From Progne subis subis (lineage: Eukaryota > Chordata > Aves > Passeriformes > Hirundinidae), in the NCBI GenBank assembly GCA_022316685.1, contig JAKJHU010000057.1, forward strand, positions 372,001 through 436,000: 64,000 nt of DNA, in the 5' to 3' direction. The notes below the pieces were generated by a model that was given only the letters and a program-made list of their open reading frames with translations, was not told the origin of the DNA and ran no database searches. Numbering within the stretch: position 1 is the first letter of the stretch; every line of letters begins with the position of its first letter. The position numbers were made by a program, and so were the translations under genes. Below are positions 39,601-50,925 of this stretch, piece after piece.

Positions 39601-42600
39601 ATGAAAGTTTATAGCCTTTATATAAATAGTATCATTTGTGTCACAATACAAAAGGACTTTTACTGTACTTGGACAACTGCACTAAAAGTGAACAGGAGGC
39701 AAAAGTGAACCTTGCCACTTGATGATGTCAAATGTCCAATAATGATATGTTTATTCCCTTAGGTTTGCTTTGATATCATCAGAATTGGATGATATGATCA
39801 AAGGGGAAATAATTAGCATCTTAACTGATCAGGGCACAATGATAGGACAGTAGAAAGCTATGAAATTGGATTGGATTCAAGCTGAGAATTGTTTTACTGT
39901 GGAAGTGTAGTGATCTCTAGAGACCACTCTTCAATTGAAAATGATTTTCCTGTTTATAAATATACATCACTTGAGGCTTGGTTGTTGGGTTTTTTTTCAA
40001 ATTTATTATCTTTTGAAAATTGTCTTGGCTCCCAGGAGTTGCTGAACTTATTTAAAATAGCAGCTTTCTCTTAAAATTGAAATCCAAATGCATTTGCAAT
40101 TACGTAGTTTTATTCCCTTTCTGACTTCAACAATTAAAAATGGAAACAGGCATTTCATTGATATGATTTAGAATTTTAATCCTACAGTACCAAGGCATCC
40201 ATTTGCTAGGAAAACAAATCTTATTATGCGAAACGTGAGTGTTAACTGCCAGGAAATAACCAATTTTACATCACAGCTGTTGAAAAATTCCTTTAAAAAT
40301 AGAGAAAACCCCCTTCCATTATTACAGTATCTGTAAAGATGTTCTATGTCCTTCCATTAAAAATAGTTCAGTAGGCATTTAAAAATATATTCTTGAAATA
40401 TATAGATTCTGAGTCTAGTTAGAGATTATTGACTGTATCAGTGTACAATTAAATATAAAATAATCATCTTGTTATTCCTGTTCAAAGAAAAACAAGAATA
40501 AAAGTTGTCCAGTCATTGGTTCTACACATTTCCCAAAAATTATTCCATCTTAGCCAACTATGAGTCCAATTAACTACAGGTGCCCTAGCTTGTAGATGGA
40601 ATAAATGATTGATTTGCAGCTTAGCGAAAATGAAGAAATGGGGCTTCAGATCTTAAGAAAAATATAAAAATAGATTTTCTGCACATACAACATGTGACAA
40701 AATGTTGTATTATGTATTACAATAAGGTATTGAAGTAGTAGAATTTGCATCCACAATGTGTGGATCCAGAGACAGGGCTGATCTAAGTCACCTGAATACT
40801 CAGCAAACTTTGAAGTTTACCTTCACTTGCACTCCCAGGAGGAGAACACAAGCCTTAAAAGCAGACAGAGCTTTTGGTGTCTTGTAAAGAGCTGAAAGGA
40901 TCTTGTTTTCACAAACTTTGATACAGACTGCACGTATCCATTCATAGAATTAATTGCATATTATTAACACTTCACAGAACACTGGAGAAATGCCCAGTGG
41001 AAATAATGATTTTGATTTTTAGCTGTTAATATTTTTTCCACAAGACTCAATTTCCTTCATATTCACATACCTAATAACCACAGTGAATCAAATTCAACAT
41101 CACTTTACATCCTGCACTAATCTACTGGATTGAATGGACCAGTTCCAGACCTGTTGTAACTGAACATGGCCACATATTTGTTGTATTTAGGACTGGATAC
41201 AACCATTAGTCTATTGCTCCTGCAAGACACATATAAGTAACATTGAGGCACTACAAATCGACAGATAATAGTAACTGTTTGACCCAAACTGTTCAACTCC
41301 TTTGTGGGTTAAGTTTTAGACAGAAGCATTTCCTCACATTCTGTCTGTGATTACTTGAAATAAATAGATTTTTTATAGTTGATGTATGCATGCAGAAAAC
41401 CCATTAAACAGAAGCCAAATAGAAATAAAATCTACGGGTTGTTCCAATTACCAACTTTGATTTCATCAACAATGAATAGTTGTCATGGGAGAGTCTACAG
41501 GTAGCAGTCACATTGATAAAAACTGATACACACAACACAGATACAGCTGTTATTCAATTAAAAGTATCATCCCTCAGCTGAACAAGACTTTGAGCTTGCA
41601 AGTTCTCCACAAAACTAGCTAAAGCAAAAGTCACTGTAACACCTAGGAAATCCTAAAAAGCAAGGAGAATGACAATTTCAAGTGGCAACAAGAGAGGATG
41701 ATGAGGACTGAAAGAAAAGAGCTTTGGATAAATTGTTCCACAGGGTCCCCATCTGACTGCACAGTTTGTAGCTGTTCTGTGCTATGATTTTTATAGAAGA
41801 CATTTTAGACTGCTTCATTCACTGCAGAAGGGTGCAGGTGTATTTTCAATGTGAAGTTACAGCGAAAATTCATGTGCAGTGCAACTTCAGCACACTGGAG
41901 TCAAGCCACTATGATTGTCACTATCTTTCATTTTAGTGAGCCAGATCAAATGTGACAGAAATCAGTCTAGTATTTCCAGAAATACCTTCAGGACCTCACA
42001 AGTCATCTCAAATCAGGTTCTCTAATTAATATGATTAAAGTTAGCCATGAAACAAATAACCACTTTAATGATGCCAGGGTTGATGTTTCATAAAGATTTC
42101 CTATACTGTTTGGCATCTCTTTCTTCAGAACTTTTTATACTCTTTGCCACAACCAGAAGTATACGTTACATTATGTGGGCTAATTATGTAAATAAAAGAA
42201 AAATTAGTGGAAACTGAAGATATGGTTTCCTGAAGCCTGTTCTACAGAATTAGAAGCTATTATTGACTTAGATATTCCCTATACATTGGGCAAGTAACTC
42301 AAAGTAATTTTTTTAAGTGATCATCAAATGTGTGCTCTTCATGCATGACAGGAATAATTGGAATCAATGGCGACAGGATTCCTAACGTGCCACTATATTA
42401 CTAGTGCTATTATATGATACAGATACTGAGAAAAAACAAGGCAGTACTGTCAAGCCACGTTCCTAGAACTAGTAGATTCTTTTGATTCTTCTTTCTATAA
42501 ATCTCCATTTTGCATCTGTAAACTGGCATAATGAATCTTTATCTTCCAAAAGTTCAGTTAAAACAAATTACAATGAAGAACACCATTGTGATAGCAAAGC

Positions 42601-42911
42601 TCAGGAGGGAATCTAAGTTCAAATAAAAAGCTTTAGTAATGTGCAGCAAATAATTGTCCCTATTGAACAAGAAGAAATTAAAATTTCTTCTTAGCTGAGT
42701 GTAATTTAGAGTCAGCTCTTAAGAGGACAAAGTCCCAGGAGGTGGAATGATAGTGCAAAACCACCTTGTGAGGATAAAAGGACCCATGTTTGGAATTTAA
42801 GGATCACTGACTGCAGGCTTCCTGCCTTTCCTTTCAAAGGCAAACATTTAAAAATCAAGTGAAAACTGAAAGAAGTACATACTTACAAAGTTTTCTTTTT
42901 GCTAACGAAAA
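33657..42911. other. Long AT-rich stretch with no recognised element
   Basis: Over 9 kb with no gene or interspersed repeat I can name. The A/T-rich dyad TGAAAATTTTCA lies near 37519-37530, loose TGTG/CATA alternation at 37800-37870, and an A11 run near 39098. Open frames stay at or below about 100 codons. Ordinary intergenic or intronic DNA is the best description. Confidence 0.65.
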
Positions 42912-42939
42912 GAAAACAGAAAACAGAAAACAGAAAACA
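42912..42939 (+). repeat. (GAAAACA)4 tandem repeat
   Basis: Four perfect 7-bp units. They lie inside a 161-codon frame (42859-43344) that starts at GTG and has no recognisable domain; I do not treat that frame as a gene. Confidence 0.95.
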
Positions 42940-45768
42940 CCACACACAAGACCACTTTGCCTTTTCAGAGATGGAACTTCCAACTGCGTCTTTTTCAAGC
43001 AAGGCTTTTTCCATGTTTTCTACATGTGTATTTCTATAAAATATTGGCTACTGACTGAGTCTGGGACTTGGATGCAATTTATACTTATTCTTGAAATCTT
43101 TTCAGAAAAACTGAAGCCAGGGGAAAATCTACTTCAAACCAGAATATGGCCTGTGGTTTTTGGTGTTAGGCAACTAAAGATTTTCTCATGCATTACTTCA
43201 ACAGCTTTAAGTACCTTTTGCATCAGCTTGCTGCCATGGGACACAGGAGAAGAACACGTCTCCTTTGAGACTGAACTGCTTTGTCAGATCTTGCTTCTGG
43301 TATTACTTCTGTTCCCACTGGTATTAACAAGCAGGGCAGGCTGATTCTACCAGTATCTCCTACTGTTAGGCCAACCCCCACCATTTGGTCTGCACAGGTG
43401 AAATTAACTAATACGTGTATACAGATTAATTGTTTTATTATTAACTGTGTTAATAATTCGTATCAGAAGAAAGGAAGCCTAAAACTAAGCTCCAAGAGAA
43501 AATCATTACAGAGTTTGGCTCCTGTTTTCTGTGTCACATTTTTTTTCCAAGCAAGTTCAAGTCAAAACTCCTGTTTCTTGGAAACGATTATGGTTTTGTT
43601 TCTACAAGCTACAGTCTTTACTAAAAAGCAGACCAAAATCCCCCCACATTTTAGGATAATCCATTTCCTGCTCACCTGCAGCAGAGGACCCAGTAGGAAG
43701 GCAGGGGAGCAGTAAGTCCTTTAAAATCAGTATTAACACTGTTGTTCATCTAATTCAAAAATGCTCTCTCTACGATAGCACAGAAAAAGTTATTCTGTTT
43801 TTTTTTTTCTATTGGCATTTCTAGAAATCATTCTGTTTTGTATTAAGATTGTATCCAACTTCCATTAGCCTACACATCTTCCAGAATGTTTTTATATTTG
43901 TATATTTATGTTTTTATATTTGTATAAATATATTTACATACAAAAATTCAGTTATATTTTATACATATATTTTACTTTTTATATGCATACATTCAGAAAC
44001 CTAATTCAGAAAATACTTAAGACTAATTCTAAAATGCAAACACTCATTTAGGACAAAAAATAATGAGCTGCATTGCTTACAAAGGCTCCTATGACACAAC
44101 AGACAACAGTTTCATTAAATCTTGCCTCTAGTGACTAAACAATCTGCAGACAAGTTTAGTCATTTCACAGCTCTTGATTTTGGAGCTATGAGCAGAGCTT
44201 CCCAGTCAAGCAGAGCCAGACGGGGTTTTTAACCAAATACAGTGTGAAAATGGATGTCACAAAACATCCCTGAATGAATCAGCAAATTCTAGCGTTACAG
44301 TAGCAGACTGAAAGGCAAAATAGGCAGCATAGATAAATAAATGTGTTGCTGTTTACATAATCAGTGAGAGAAAGAATAGAAAAATAATTTAGCTTAGTAT
44401 AATTCTTTTGAAAGCCACAGCAAATTGGACATTGCAATTAGTACTGGCCTTAAATTCTTAGGGTTTTCCCCTCGTTGCTAATAAAAACTGCTGCCATTAT
44501 TTCAGTGGGGGATGCTTGGGGTAATTAATACATCTTAACTATACAAAAAAAAAAAAAAAAAAAACCAACCAAAACATAATGTTGGTAACGTTCTTTTTGT
44601 TGCTTTGTTGCTAGAAAACTAGGTACAGACAGGAAAAAAATTCTAACATCCCTTAATTTTCCTGGTGCCTGATTTGCCTCATGTTTCTCATGGTCTTTCA
44701 CATTCTTTCTCAGCAGCAGATGTGAGGCAAAACATGTATGATGTTCAAAGAGCAAATCAGATGTGTTTCAGTCACTAAAGCTCCTGAATGACTGAGTCAA
44801 CACATGGAGTAGAAAACAAATGCCAAATAGCATTAAAAGGCACACAAGGAAAACGCCATCTGCACCTGAAGCAGCTGGTGCACTCACCACACTACATCAC
44901 TCAAATAGTACTGGAAAAAAGCCACTAGAAATGATCATGTCACAAACAGATGTAAGCACAAGGGACTGAATGGAGCTGGATCATCAGTGTATCAAGGGGA
45001 CTTCTCAATATGATTCAGTAATCTTTTCTTGGCTATTCAGTGTGATACCTCAAAGCCACAGGGTGCGGTGGGTACAACAACTAGTCATTGTGCAGGTCTA
45101 TTTACAAATTCTCCAAGAGGAAGGTCTCTATGTCAGTGCTAGTGTTTGCATAGCAGCACATAGCATAAGAATATGGGGCTGTGGAACCCTGACTCTACTT
45201 AAGCAAAATACAAATAAATAATAACTGGCATTTTTTAACCTCCTTAAAAATGTAAGAAATACTTTCTTTTAAAATGAACCCTTCAAAGCTCAGATTCTAA
45301 ACTACATGCATGCCAAGGAAAGAAAACTGCCTTAGTAAGGTGACTGTGATAAACCGGAGAACATGGACACCAGACTAAATGTCAAAGATTAAAACAATTA
45401 TAAACAATGAATACTCATGGTTAGATGAGAATCACATCATTAAGCTTGGCAGTTTCAGAACCCCCCCATAAGATTTTTTTCAGAATTATAATTCTGGGTA
45501 ATTAGAGATTCAAATAATTAAAATAATCTTGAAACCACTTGCTAATTTGTTAATGCACTGTTTGTGAAAACTGTTTAAATCAAATTTTCTCTATTTAACA
45601 CAGATTGGAAATAATAGGTTAGTTGCTCCCCATTGTAAAGCTTTTTCTTTTCTTCTTGGCAGCTTGAAACCAACAGTGGTTTATATTCAGTACTTATTGC
45701 AAATATGATTGCACTTTTTTTGCCAGATTTTTATTGTTTTATTTGTTTTATGTTTTATTCTTCAACCA

Positions 45769-45769
<1 letters not shown>
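42940..45769. other. AT-rich stretch with an AT minisatellite
   Basis: No gene recognised. A 22-bp AT unit is duplicated at 43887-43926 and an A20 run lies near 44545-44564. Frames at 43281-43715 (TTG start) and 44525-44755 have no homology I recognise. Confidence 0.65.
43887..43926 (+). repeat. 22-bp AT-rich tandem duplication
   Basis: The unit beginning TGTTTTTATATTTGTATA at 43887-43908 is repeated at 43909-43926, where it becomes partial. It lies in a very AT-rich stretch continuing to about 43990. Confidence 0.85.
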
Positions 45770-45812
<43 letters not shown>

Positions 45813-45822
45813 CAAAAAAAAA
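45770..45822 (+). repeat. A42 homopolymer plus A9
   Basis: A run of 42 A residues (45770-45811), then GC and nine more A. No retrocopy body or target-site duplication is visible upstream, so a simple mononucleotide tract is as likely as a retroposon tail. Frames through it on both strands are artefacts. Confidence 0.95.
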
Positions 45823-47672
45823 GCTAATTCTACCAAAAATATTAACTTCTCTAAAAGAAGAGGCTTTTCTTCCAACATTTTGTGTTGGAAATAAAATTAA
45901 ATGATCTTTTATTATGAATAAAAGAAGAGTAAAAAGGTACCATCTCCTCAAAATATGACGAGAAAAAATACTGAAAGAAGACATAAAGTTTTTATCTTCT
46001 CTTGACAACAGTATATTATGAAATGGTAGTCACTAAGAGTTGTCAACGATAACTTGCTAAGTATTGTTAACTTCTTTTACCTGGAAATTTATTTCATTAA
46101 AACTGCTATATTTCTTAAAACCTGTAACTATGATTTCCTGAAGTATAATAGATTCCATTAGTATCTCATCATATTTACACATAAACAAATGTATTTTTAA
46201 AATAAAGGGTTGAGATTTTCTTTAGAAGTACAAGTCACACCGTATTTCCATACCTAAAACAAGGTTATTTACAGCAAATAGGAAATACTGAAGACATGGT
46301 GATTCCACACTGATATTTTTTTTTAACTATCTCAACTTTAAGTAATAGATAAAACATTATTTTACATGTTTGATGTTCGAGTACAATTTCAGAACTCCTA
46401 TGGTTGATAAGAATTTCTTGTGACTGTATGTGTCTCCCAGATTAAGAACTCACAGTACTTTAATGAAATTTTGCTAGATCCGTTCAAGGCAAAGTACTAT
46501 TATTTCAGCCTTCACTGATGGCATGGAGAATATGTATACATCAGTTGGACACTTAAAATAATTCATACATAAAAACTCACTCTTCCAGCTGGAGTCTCTT
46601 GGCTGGACCAGAGCTGATTCAACTGGATGCAGGCCCATTCACTCCAGAAGAAGGGCAGTGATTAACTCTACCAAAGTGTTTGGCCATCTTACCCTAAAAC
46701 AATGACATTAGGACATTCAGTAAAATATGTGAGCAGGATAAATCTCCCATTCAGGCATCAAATCTGGCTGGCTGTTTCATGGAACATCCCATTTAGCCAT
46801 GCTTGTGATTTTATTAACAATTTGTTTAGAAGTGAGTGTAAGCTGACACATCCAATTTGAGCACAGATGAAAGCTGAGCTGGATACAGATCTACTGCAAA
46901 AGTACTGCAAAATACAAGTAACCCATTTGTTTAGAGCTATTTTTCTGATTCTATTTTTACTCACTGTGATTTACCACCAGTATCCTCTGGGTGATAGTTA
47001 AGGAAACAGATGCTGGGAATCTCTGTCCCTTCAGTTCCTGAGAGGAGAGGTCTGACTCACACTTGTTCCTAGTCTCTCCTTTGTACTCACACATGCAAAG
47101 GGTGGTTGTGTGAAACTTAAATTACTGCTTGATTTCCAGTTTCTCATTGCCAGTTTCCTCAAAGTTTCCACTTACGTATTTTACAGCTTCACCAATTTCA
47201 TTTGAGTAGCATTTTATTACACATTTCCCTTTCCAAAACCTAAACTGCATGTTCCCAGGATAAAGTTAAATTCTTTTATTTTGAAGTGTTCTATTTATTT
47301 GGGATTTTCCAATGAAACTGGATAGAAAGAAAATGTACAAATCCAAGACAAAGTTGAAAATAATTTTTAACAGATGTTTTTGTCTGAATTTTTCCTCCAC
47401 CATTTGAACAAATGCATATATAGAACATATATAGAACTACCAAATAGAAATAAATGCAGCCCATGCCTGTTTATGAGGCAATCATAGAACTTTCTATTGT
47501 CTGTGTGCAGATATGAAAAGGTTTGCTGGCTTTCACTGACAGACTGCAGTGCTCAGCAGGGTGCGGGAAGAACTAGATCAAAGGTATGGGCAAGACAGCA
47601 GCAGTGTCCCCCCTGGCTGAGAAAAGGGACATCTCAAGACATAAAATGCAATTTTATTATTTGGGATTTTTA
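45823..47672. other. AT-rich unique sequence, nothing recognised
   Basis: No gene or repeat family recognised. Short TATATAGAAC repeats occur near 47417-47436. Confidence 0.6.
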
Positions 47673-47699
47673 TTATTATTATTTTGAAAATAATAATAA
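47673..47699. repeat. 13-bp AT palindrome
   Basis: TTATTATTATTTT (47673-47685) and its exact complement (47687-47699) are separated by one G. It is derived from a TTA/TAA trinucleotide tract and could extrude as a cruciform. No function is implied. Confidence 0.85.
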
Positions 47700-47763
47700 C
47701 ACAAATTATCGTCATGAAAGAGTTAAATGACACACTTGATTTCATTCATGTTTGACTCGACTT

Positions 47764-47825
47764 AAAATCATAGAACAGCTCAGAGAAAAGGTCCAGTATC
47801 ATTTAGCAATAAGGTGCCCTGGCTG
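47764..47825 (-). mobile_element. Possible CR1 3'-end relic
   Basis: AAAATCATAGAACAGCTCAG followed by a GGTCCAGTATCAT-like stretch loosely resembles the minus-strand CR1 3' terminus (ATCATAGAAT..., GGACC..., GATCAT...). The similarity is short and degraded. Chance or another source is quite possible. Confidence 0.25.
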
Positions 47826-49829
47826 AGTTTCTAGGAGAAACAGTCACAATATAATTAATCTGGTGGAACAGCCGGATACACAGAGTGCAATTAATTTTGC
47901 TCTGAATGTTGAGAGTTCTACAGTGTTTGAAAATAATTTGTATCAGTCAATAGATTTCTGAATTATGTAGTTTGTGGGCAATAAAGCAAATAATTTTTGC
48001 TATTGTAAAATTTGTTTAAATCAACTGAATTAATACAGTCAATCCACATACTTAATAAATCTGTACTACTACTCATTTACATGTAAAAAAATCCCAAACA
48101 GATTCGTGTTTCAACTTCTCAAGAGGCAAAAAAAGTTTTTAATAAACCATCAGCCTCAATAAACTGAACAAATGTGGAGCGTTTACCGTTTCCTTGTTCA
48201 GCATGTTAAAAGTATATGAGAACAGTGCATTTCTAATATCCATACATCAGAAACTTGTTTCTTGACTATGCAGAGATATAGGTAGTATCTCTTTAACGGT
48301 TTCTTTCAGGGAATAATTCTCCAATAAGAGCTGGACTTTTAAGCAAACGGTCACTGCACAAGAAACAGTTGAACAGTGGCACCCAGAGGTGAAAAGCGTA
48401 CTGCTCCTGAAGGGATTCCCTTTATTGTAACCTGTTTCTCATATTTTCCTTCTGTCATTCCCATCTTTTCTTTACCAAGTAACAAATGCCAAAAAACAAA
48501 TGCTGCGATTTGGATGAACATCCTCCAGAGTTTAAAAAAAAGCCCTGCTTTGTAACAAAAAAAAAAAAAAAAGCGCCCTGCTTTGTATCATAGTTGGCAA
48601 CACATTTTAGAAACACATTTTTATTATGTATTTTCTCTAACAAAGAATGGGATAAAAATAACCATGGAAAAACCCACATATTCTCAGATGCATCTCCTTA
48701 GATGGAATTCTGAAGCTATAAAGTTTGCACTCTCCCTAAATTGACTAGCTGAAATTAACAGGATTATAACAGGAACCCAAGCATAAAGGTTGCTGGATTT
48801 TAGGAAAATATCTCGGGATCATAGTACAAACAGAGTAATAGCTGATGCAAACTGTCCAAACTATCTCAGATGCCTTGACTTCAGATGTTTAGTAACACCT
48901 GTGGTATCATTTGCATAAAAGCACCAGGTTGAGAGTACCACCCCCTGGTAAAGACCTCCCTGTGCTGCTTTGCCAATGATAATTTAATATATTCATTATA
49001 ATCATGCCAGTTATTAATTTCATAAAAACTTTAAATAAATATAAAGCTGCCCTACATCAGTCCTAGGAAGGCCCAACAAAATGAGGCCCATTGATTTTTA
49101 ATTAGAAAGGCCATACTTGAGCAATTTGCAATGCAAAGTGCCTGCACCTTTCAATTAGAGAGGGACTCTGTACCCAGGCTGAGCTGCAGCAAACCACATC
49201 CACACTCCCTAAGGATCCTCAAAACAGCATTCCACCTAACAGACCATAATAGAAAAGCATCTGCTCAAATGAGAAGATAGAAAGTACACGGAATGTTTCT
49301 GATGATTTCACCTAGTAGCAAGACCTTTGCTCTGCTCTGCTCTTCATGCCAGTTGTTAATAGTATTTATAGTATGTTATTGTTATCGTCATCATTATAAT
49401 CCTCATTATTTATTATCATGTAAGGAGCAGTCATAATGTGATGGGCAAAATTTGAAGTTCACCTTTCTGTATCTGCATTTCCAGCCCATTCATAAGGAAG
49501 GTGTTTCCACAAACTGTAGACAGAGACAAATGCTCCTAAAATTTTATCTATAACCGCTGTGTTCTGGATTGCAGTTAGATTCCAATCCATACAAAACCCA
49601 TCAACTGAATTCAACTTCTAATAGTTTATAGGGTAGGGCATTTCTCCACATCTGCGTTTCAAGCAGGATTTTTAACAAATATTTGAAAGCAAATATGGAA
49701 GGGAATTATGGTTTTAAGCAAATTGATATCCTTCCTCTCCCCATCACACCTTCATTTTCCTACCTCTTTATTAAGATCACAACTATTTGTAGGAAATGGT
49801 AGTTGCAAAGGCTGCAAGGCAGACTCGCT
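47826..49829. other. AT-rich sequence with a small A-tract duplication
   Basis: No gene recognised. GCCCTGCTTTGTA occurs at 48542-48554 and again at 48575-48587, with A16 between the copies. Confidence 0.65.
48542..48587 (+). repeat. 13-bp direct repeat flanking A16
   Basis: GCCCTGCTTTGTA at 48542-48554 recurs exactly at 48575-48587, separated by AC, A16 and GC. An A8 run also precedes the first copy, so tandem duplication of an A-tract plus 13-mer explains it at least as well as a target-site duplication around a bare poly-A insertion. Confidence 0.85.
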
Positions 49830-50020
49830 GCCATGGAGCCACGTGCGGGATTGAAGAGGCAGCAGCCCGGCTCTCCGTACAGCGATCCCATAATGATCGC
49901 CACTAAATGATCACATAATAGGAACTGTGGGGAGTGACGCTAAGTTTACGGCATGTTTGACCCGGGCTGAGCGCCGCCCGTCAATCCCGGCGCGGCATCA
50001 GCTCCCGCCCGGGCCGGGGC

Positions 50021-50035
50021 GGCGCCCCCTGGCGG
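50021..50035 (-). promoter_or_regulatory. Candidate CTCF binding site
   Basis: The minus strand reads CCGCCAGGGGGCGCC, which fits the vertebrate CTCF core (CCNSYAGGKGGCGC type) at essentially every informative position. CTCF is the insulator and loop-anchor protein. The motif orientation predicts looping toward lower coordinates under the convergent-site rule. It overlaps the GC box. Binding in any tissue is an inference. Confidence 0.6.
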
Positions 50036-50086
50036 AGGCGGCGCGCAAGGAGCGGGATCCCACCAGGGACCGCTCCGGGAGGACAT

Positions 50087-50177
50087 CCAAGGCTCCGACC
50101 CAAGGCTCCGACCCAAGGCTCCGACCCAAGGCTCCGACCCAAGGCACCGACCCAAGGCACCGACCCAAGGCACGGAT
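50087..50177 (+). repeat. 13-bp GC-rich minisatellite, seven copies
   Basis: Seven contiguous 13-bp units starting at 50087, 50100, 50113, 50126, 50139, 50152 and 50165. The first four are CCAAGGCTCCGAC. The next two carry a T-to-A change at the eighth base, and the last shares that change but has a degenerate end (CACGGAT). Because 13 is not a multiple of 3, translation cycles through three frames, giving a 13-residue protein period. That explains the long open frames on both strands without implying coding. Confidence 0.97.
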
Positions 50178-50916
50178 CGCCAGGCCGTGTACAATTTGCT
50201 GCTTGCGAGAAGGCCTAAACAAAGGCACTGTTCGAATTCCTCATGAGCATCAGCACTCGATCAGCTCAACACTAACATTTTATACCGAATGGACTGCACT
50301 TATTTTTATGTGTTACTACACTTGTTTTTGCCTCAGATGCCTAAAAAATATTTCAGTCATCCTAATTACAATCATGTTTGACTGTTTTTCAGATCAATGT
50401 ACGGTCTTCTCAGAGACACAGGCTAGGATTTGGCCATAGCAGTTTTGGATTTTTGGTTCTAGTTCACAGAATACATCATCTGAGAAGAGATCTATTCCCT
50501 CTGAAACAAATGTCACTTAAACGCATGGCCAGAAATGTAAACTTTAACTAGCAATTTTAGAGAACAGTTTCTCTCCCAAGACTGTGCTGTAAAGAAGGTG
50601 CAAAAATAAATAATACTTATCACCTGAACATAAATAAAGGCAAAACCTTTTAATTCCACAGAAATACATTGAAAGAGGAGAAAAATTTTATGCAGGGGCA
50701 GAACAGAAAATCGGTATGTACCTCCTTCCACAAAAGTACAGAATTTTCTGTATTCTATAGAAGTACAGCTGTGATGTATGCATAAGGGGAAAAATGCAAC
50801 ACACAACAAAATAAAACAAAAAGAGCAAAAGAAATCAAAGTATCAGTCTACTCCTACTGATAACAGAAAGTGAAACATCAAAACTAAATGAATATTGCTG
50901 TTTCAACATCTGCATG

Positions 50917-50925
50917 AAGGTAAGT
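50917..50925 (+). other. Consensus 5' splice donor (AAG|GTAAGT)
   Basis: AAGGTAAGT matches the U1-complementary donor consensus closely, with the predicted exon end at 50919. It lies about 0.7 kb downstream of the CpG island on the same strand as a putative transcript. No matching acceptor or conserved frame was identified, and such 9-mers also occur by chance. Confidence 0.25.

Larger units (their letters stand above)
49830..50230. promoter_or_regulatory. Isolated CpG island, candidate promoter or insulator
   Basis: Composition changes sharply here. I count about 31 CpG dinucleotides in 49921-50220, while neighbouring kilobases have very few. It contains a GC box (GGGGCGG, 50016-50022), a CTCF-like motif, a 13-bp minisatellite and, upstream, the dyad GCGATC...GATCGC near 49880-49898. 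In vertebrates such unmethylated islands usually mark promoters, but no recognised coding exon follows. A non-coding RNA promoter, an alternative first exon of a distant gene, or an insulator are all possible. Frames of up to 170 codons through it (49927-50439, GTG start) are shaped by the repeat and are not supported as coding. Confidence 0.75.

Noticed and set aside
42859..43344. 161-codon frame
   Set aside because: It starts at GTG, overlaps a 7-bp tandem repeat and has no recognisable domain or exon signals.
45709..46008. Frames with poly-K or poly-F on either strand
   Set aside because: Produced entirely by the A42 tract.
49927..50439. 170-codon frame through the CpG island and minisatellite
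   Set aside because: It starts at GTG, its repetitive part comes from the 13-bp array cycling through frames, and its tail runs into AT-rich DNA with no domain.
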